A stretch of DNA of 9,788 nucleotides from an uncultured Marinilabiliaceae bacterium. GTDB lineage: Bacteria; Bacteroidota; Bacteroidia; Bacteroidales; Marinilabiliaceae. Below the pieces are notes generated by a model. That model had not been told where the DNA came from. It made no database searches and saw nothing but the letters and a program-made list of their open reading frames with translations. Each line of letters opens with the position of its first letter. The stretch's first letter is position 1. Positions 6,173 to 9,788 of this stretch are shown here, one piece after another. The position numbers were made by a program, and so were the translations under genes. The stretch covers positions 1 to 9,788 of the forward strand of contig CAJONN010000060.1 in assembly GCA_905235955.1 (NCBI GenBank), written 5' to 3'.

Positions 6173-8615
6173 AATATCCGTGTGATGATTTTTTACCATA
6201 AATGCCATAGCCATAGCCATAGCCGTATCCGTAGCCTTTCTTGCCATATTTGCCATAATGACCATATCCGTAGCCATAGCGAGCTTTTTCGTTGTTGATA
6301 TCGTTGACTATGAGTCCAACATTTTTTAGTTTTTCGTCTTCAAGTGACGAAACTGAATATTTAAATGCATCTTTGAGTGTAAAGTCTTGGCGCACAACAA
6401 ACAAGAGACAGTCGCTCCAACGAGCAATGGTGTAAGCATCTGATACAAGACCAATAGGTGGAGTGTCTATCACAATTACGTCGTAGCGCTCTTTTAGCTC
6501 GTTTATTAGCTCTATGCATTTGGGACTCTCAATGAGTTCGGCAGGGTTGGGTGGAATGACGCCTGCGGGCAATGCATCTAAGTTTTCATTAATGTTGATA
6601 ATGATGTCGTTGAGTGAGGCAGCACCAACAATGTAGTTCGACAAACCTTCGACGTTTTCTATGTTTAGCACTTTTGACATACCCGGCTTGCGTAGGTCGA
6701 AACCGAGTAGGGCTGTTTTTTTGCCACTGATGGCAAATACTGATGCAAGGTTGAGTGCACAGAATGTTTTGCCTTCGCCCGGCATTGATGATGTTACTGC
6801 CAAAATTGGTACATTTTTCTGTGCAACCATAAAGTCGATGCGCGAACGCATACGCCTAAACATTTCTGATAGCACTGAGCGTGGGTGATTGATAACTACA
6901 AGTTGTGTGTCTTTGTTGCAGTTGGTTATCTCGCCCAAAATAGGCATATTTGTTATCTTTTTTATATCATCGTTTACACGAATTTTGTCATCGAGTAGTT
7001 GCCTTAGTACTATAAAGCCAAGTGGTAATATAATAGCCGCTATAAGTGCCATCGACTGACTTTTGCCCGGGTTGGGTGCTATCTGTCCGTTGTTGGTAGC
7101 AGCGTCGAGTATGCGGTGGTCTGGTGTGTTGGAGGCTTTTTGTATTTGCGACTCAGAGCGTTTGCGTAGCAAGAATGTGTAGACATCGTTGTTGAGCGAG
7201 TAGCTACGTTCTACGCCAAGCAGTTTGCGTTCGGTTTCTGGCATGGTAGATAGTTCGCCTTCTACGCCTTTTATCTTTGAGTGTAGTTCGTTGATGTCTT
7301 CATCAACGCGTCGTCTGTGGTTGTCGATGCTCTGTAGTAGTGTGTTGCGTGCTATTTGTAGCTTAGCATTTACTGTGCGAGCGGCTGGGTTGGAGTTTTT
7401 GCCATAGGTGTCTTGGTATGCTTGTCGCTCAGCATTGAGTTGCATTATTTGCGATAGTTGCTCAGCTATGGCAGCACTGGCGTTGGTTTTAAACACGGCT
7501 GGTGCTATTACACCGTTGAGTACTGAGTCGTTTGAGAAGTAGGTAGCCAAATAGTCGTAGTATGCGCCTAAAAGTTGTTGTTCTTGTATCTCCTCTTCGT
7601 ATACGTGTATCTCTCTAAATTTTGCTTCGCCTTTTGAGTTGAGCGTTTGTTGCAGGCCATGAGCTACTTTAAATTGGCTTAGCTTTGTGCCTATTTCGTT
7701 GAGTGTGTCTGATATTGATATGAGCTGATCCTCTATAAATTTGATAGTGTTTTCGGCTATTAGGTTTTTTTGGCTTAGGTTGTCGTTGATAAATGTGTAA
7801 GCCAATGTGTTGAGAAAGTCGTTGTTGCGTTCAAAGTTGGTACCGCTTACTGATAGCTCTACTACTGACGAGTTCGACTTCTCATCTCGACTGACCGAAA
7901 GAGTGTTTCTAAACTTATTTATTACAATGTTAGGGTCTTCAAAGCAGAAGTAGTTGCCCTCACCAAACGAGTTGTTTTTTATTATACTAAAGGCGCACCA
8001 TGGTGTGATGATTGGGTCGCCATAGCGACATTTGAGGTTGATGTTGAGGTCGCGTATTACGCCATCGTAGTCGCGCAGTTTGTAGTTGTAGAGTTCTGCT
8101 TTTTCGGCTTGCACCTCTAAACGGAATGTGTTTTCGTTTATCTCTGTTATAAATATAGGTATGCCAATGGGCTGCACATGTGTAGAGTCCATTATTACTG
8201 AGAAGCTTTTGAAGCCATATTGCTCTACGGTTTTGAGCCTACCTTTGTGTGCAAACGATATGTATATGTTCATACGTTCAACAACTCGACTAATAAGGCT
8301 ATACGATTGTAGCACAGCTATTTGGTTGTCGATGTTGCGCATGCCCGGGTCTACCATAAAACCCTCGATGAGGCTATTTTGCATTGACGATGAGTTTTGA
8401 CTCATGTCGTCGAGAATAACAGAAATGGTAGAGCTATATACAGGTATTTTGTATCGGAGGTAGACTCTGACACCTATAAGTGCTATAGCTATTGCAATGG
8501 CAAAAAGCCACCACAGATGCAATACATCGGCAAGGAGTTTTTTGAAGTCGATGTTTATTATCGTTTCTTCTTCCTGACCTTCGGGCTGCGGATATTGCGA
8601 ATGTTGATTTTCCAT
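6159..8615 (-). CDS. wzc: Wzc-type polysaccharide co-polymerase / tyrosine autokinase
   Basis: An inner-membrane protein of 818 residues that sets chain length and drives export of capsule or exopolysaccharide together with the Wza-type partner. Order: Wzz domain with TM1 (about 34-53), a long periplasmic coiled region (about 280-480), TM2 (about 521-541), and a cytoplasmic BY-kinase domain. The kinase has the oligomerisation motif ExxRxxR (E584, R587, R590), Walker A SSMPGEGKT at 609-617, Walker A' LLGFDLRKP at 636-644 and Walker B VIVIDTPP at 713-720. The tail (780-818) holds 13 tyrosines, mostly as Gly-Tyr pairs, which is the usual site of autophosphorylation. Kinase and anchor are in one chain, as in proteobacterial Wzc. 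Start and stop overlap the neighbouring genes by 1 and 14 nt. Function is well supported; the polysaccharide is unknown. Confidence 0.95.
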   Translation of the reverse strand: MENQHSQYPQPEGQEEETIINIDFKKLLADVLHLWWLFAIAIAIALIGVRVYLRYKIPVYSSTISVILDDMSQNSSSMQNSLIEGFMVDPGMRNIDNQIAVLQSYSLISRVVERMNIYISFAHKGRLKTVEQYGFKSFSVIMDSTHVQPIGIPIFITEINENTFRLEVQAEKAELYNYKLRDYDGVIRDLNINLKCRYGDPIITPWCAFSIIKNNSFGEGNYFCFEDPNIVINKFRNTLSVSRDEKSNSSVVELSVSGTNFERNNDFLNTLAYTFINDNLSQKNLIAENTIKFIEDQLISISDTLNEIGTKLSQFKVAHGLQQTLNSKGEAKFREIHVYEEEIQEQQLLGAYYDYLATYFSNDSVLNGVIAPAVFKTNASAAIAEQLSQIMQLNAERQAYQDTYGKNSNPAARTVNAKLQIARNTLLQSIDNHRRRVDEDINELHSKIKGVEGELSTMPETERKLLGVERSYSLNNDVYTFLLRKRSESQIQKASNTPDHRILDAATNNGQIAPNPGKSQSMALIAAIILPLGFIVLRQLLDDKIRVNDDIKKITNMPILGEITNCNKDTQLVVINHPRSVLSEMFRRMRSRIDFMVAQKNVPILAVTSSMPGEGKTFCALNLASVFAISGKKTALLGFDLRKPGMSKVLNIENVEGLSNYIVGAASLNDIIININENLDALPAGVIPPNPAELIESPKCIELINELKERYDVIVIDTPPIGLVSDAYTIARWSDCLLFVVRQDFTLKDAFKYSVSSLEDEKLKNVGLIVNDINNEKARYGYGYGHYGKYGKKGYGYGYGYGYGIYGKKSSHGYYVED
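6205..6234 (-). repeat. Hexanucleotide tandem repeat in wzc tail
   Basis: Five consecutive 6-nt units read on the + strand as CCATAG three times, then CCGTAT and CCGTAG. On the coding strand they specify Gly-Tyr pairs (about residues 794-803 of Wzc). Each unit is two codons, so gain or loss of a unit would keep the frame and change the number of tyrosines. Confidence 0.85.
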
Positions 8616-9424
8616 TATTTACTGATATTCAAGACTAACAAATATAGTGTTACGAGTGATGTAACCAAACTGGTTGATATTATTTCGCCAAAGCCGAGCA
8701 TCTTGACTTTGAGCGGACGTACGTAGAGTATGTCGTTGGGGTAAATGTAGTAAAAGTCAGAGTTGATGATGTTGTCGTCAGTAACATCAAGTGTATACAT
8801 GTGCACACGCCCTGTGTCGTCTTTGCGTAGTAGCTTTACCTCTTTGCGTTTGGCATAGGGGGTGAAGCCGCCTGCCATAGCTATAGCATCGTATATGGTT
8901 AGTTGGTCGCGTGCCATAGTTTTTACGCCTTGTGAATTTACCTCGCCAATGAATGTAAACGAATTGGAGGCTAAGCGCACTGTGACGGTGAAGTCGTTGA
9001 GATATTCTGACACTGCTTCTGATATGCGTTCTTTTGCCATGTCGACGTTGCAATCGCGCAAATTGATTTTGCCCGTAATAGGAAAGTCGATATTCATGCT
9101 ATCATCAATCAGATAATAGTAGAAATCTTTGCTCGTCAGTGCACTTGAAGCACCACCTGAGCCTAAGTTAAATGCCGGATTGAAAAAGGCTGAAAGCCTC
9201 GCATCGGGCGAAGTGATGCTGATGTAAAGATAGTCGTTGGTTTGGAGTTTGTATTTGCGTGTAATAGTGTCAAGAGCTTCAAAAATAGTAGAACCATTGT
9301 CTCTGTTTTGCATCATGACAATGTGCGACTGCGGAATGCACGACGCAAATGTGGCAGCGAATAGAATAATTGAAAAAGCGAATAGACACAAACGTCGTAC
9401 ACTTTTAACTTTGGCAAAACTCAT
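8615..9424 (-). CDS. wza: Wza-type polysaccharide export lipoprotein
   Basis: An outer-membrane polysaccharide export protein of 269 residues, the expected partner of Wzc. It has a signal peptide with lipobox FASC (cysteine 29), a Poly_export domain (about 58-150, beginning YKLQTNDYLYISITSPD) and an SLBB domain (about 154-200, with FIGEVNSQGVK and LTIYDAIAMAGGF). A hydrophobic C-terminal segment (about 246-266) could serve as the membrane-spanning helix seen in Wza. It is shorter than E. coli Wza (about 380 residues), and only one SLBB domain is clear. It is first in the operon: the ATG follows a -7 box by about 40 nt, and its stop overlaps the wzc start (TAATG). The gene symbol is by family, not proven orthology. 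Confidence 0.93.
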   Translation of the reverse strand: MSFAKVKSVRRLCLFAFSIILFAATFASCIPQSHIVMMQNRDNGSTIFEALDTITRKYKLQTNDYLYISITSPDARLSAFFNPAFNLGSGGASSALTSKDFYYYLIDDSMNIDFPITGKINLRDCNVDMAKERISEAVSEYLNDFTVTVRLASNSFTFIGEVNSQGVKTMARDQLTIYDAIAMAGGFTPYAKRKEVKLLRKDDTGRVHMYTLDVTDDNIINSDFYYIYPNDILYVRPLKVKMLGFGEIISTSLVTSLVTLYLLVLNISK

Positions 9425-9463
9425 TGCAATAAATTTGAAAAAAAGTATAAGTTAACTTGATTG

Positions 9464-9471
9464 CAAATATA
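9464..9471 (-). promoter_or_regulatory. Putative -7 box of the wza-wzc operon
   Basis: On the - strand TATATTTG matches TAnnTTTG. It lies 39 nt before the wza-like ATG, leaving a leader of about 33 nt. At the -33 distance (20-nt spacer) the sequence is TCTG (9492-9495), one base off TTTG. That position falls inside the inverted repeat at 9486-9518. Confidence 0.5.
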
Positions 9472-9485
9472 CTAATATTTTTGTT

Positions 9486-9524
9486 AGCACACAGAGATTG
9501 TAAGTTTCAATGTGTGCTTTTTTT
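9486..9524 (+). terminator. Inverted repeat with T-run upstream of wza
   Basis: AGCACACA (9486-9493) pairs exactly with TGTGTGCT (9511-9518), and seven Ts (9518-9524) follow. On the + strand this has the form of an intrinsic terminator, yet no + strand gene precedes it. One arm covers the -33 region of the wza-wzc operon, so it could instead be an operator, or could stop antisense transcription. Confidence 0.5.
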
Positions 9525-9587
9525 GTGTAGATGTGTAACTATTTTGTGGTTAAATACTTGTTTTTGTTGTTTTTATAGATATCATTC

Positions 9588-9607
9588 TTACTTAAGTTTC
9601 GCAAGTA
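9588..9607 (-). repeat. Right copy of paired 20-mer upstream element
   Basis: On the - strand this reads TACTTGCGAAACTTAAGTAA, identical at 18 of 20 bases to 138-157. It lies about 160 nt upstream of the wza-like start and faces that gene, just as the left copy faces phoH. Confidence 0.5.
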
Positions 9608-9788
9608 AAAAACGCACGAAAAATAAGCCATGAAAATTGGCGAAAGGTGTATAACCGACAAATTGCCTTCCAACAATAAGCACGAAACCCGATTTTCACC
9701 TCGCGGTTGTCGCCTTTGGCACGTAGCGTAAAGAAAATTATCGTAGCGAAGCGTTAAAAACGATTTTCTGTTTGAGCGAAGCGAGTTA
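9608..9788. other. Non-coding right edge with AGCG-rich repeats
   Basis: The 364 nt beyond the wza-like start hold no credible gene. This outer part shows short inverted repeats: TGAAAATTGG (9631-9640) with CCGATTTTCA (9689-9698), and CGACAA (9656-9661) with TTGTCG (9707-9712). It ends in three AGCG-containing tracts (9721-9733, 9741-9755, 9772-9788). These share CGTAGCGAA and TTGAGCG with the arms of the palindrome at 5-90. AGAAAAT (9732-9738) and ATTTTCT (9763-9769) flank the middle tract. It may be part of a repeat cut off by the window edge. Confidence 0.4.

Noticed and set aside
6173..6277. Extended N-terminus of the TPR lipoprotein
   Set aside because: The extension is the Gly-Tyr coding repeat of wzc read in another frame. 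It would bury the signal peptide and lipobox, which begin at 6172.
6195..6280. Gly-Tyr repeat region as a CRISPR-like or non-coding repeat array
   Set aside because: Units are 6 nt with no spacers and stay in frame as the tyrosine-rich tail of Wzc, a known trait of this family.

Overview
The window looks like a chromosomal segment from a member of the Bacteroidota, most likely order Bacteroidales. Three things point there. The PhoH, PurC and PRPP synthetase proteins look, from memory, like the Bacteroides versions. Start codons lack Shine-Dalgarno sequences and follow A-rich leaders. Sequences matching the Bacteroidetes -7 promoter box (TAnnTTTG) precede most transcription units. I could not run a search, so the genus is left open.

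Left half, + strand: a 30-bp-arm palindrome (5-90) and a short leader lead into phoH (258-1247). phoH overlaps purC (1240-2178) by 8 nt, and a hairpin terminator follows (2210-2245). Next come a promoter and prs (PRPP synthetase, 2426-3370). PurC and Prs are nucleotide-synthesis enzymes: Prs makes PRPP, the starting sugar-phosphate for purines, and PurC acts later in the same pathway. A long bidirectional terminator (3392-3443) separates this block from the convergent right half.

Right half, - strand, read from right to left: a Wza-type outer-membrane polysaccharide export lipoprotein (9424-8615), a Wzc-type chain-length/tyrosine autokinase (8615-6159), a TPR lipoprotein (6172-5318), a membrane protein with a C-terminal NUDIX hydrolase domain (5321-4281) and a short-chain dehydrogenase (4239-3472). 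The first four overlap by 1, 14 and 4 nt, so they look like one translationally coupled operon for envelope polysaccharide export. The SDR lies 41 nt further on and has a good promoter of its own. No glycosyltransferase, flippase or polymerase is present, so the sugar-building part of this system must lie elsewhere.

Both window edges are non-coding and carry related material. AGCG-rich palindromic sequence lies at the outside, and a near-identical 20-mer lies further in, each copy oriented toward the gene block it precedes. The points most worth a second look are the membrane-NUDIX fusion coupled to polysaccharide export, the uncharacterised TPR lipoprotein overlapping wzc, the hexanucleotide repeat encoding the Gly-Tyr tail of Wzc, and the paired edge elements.
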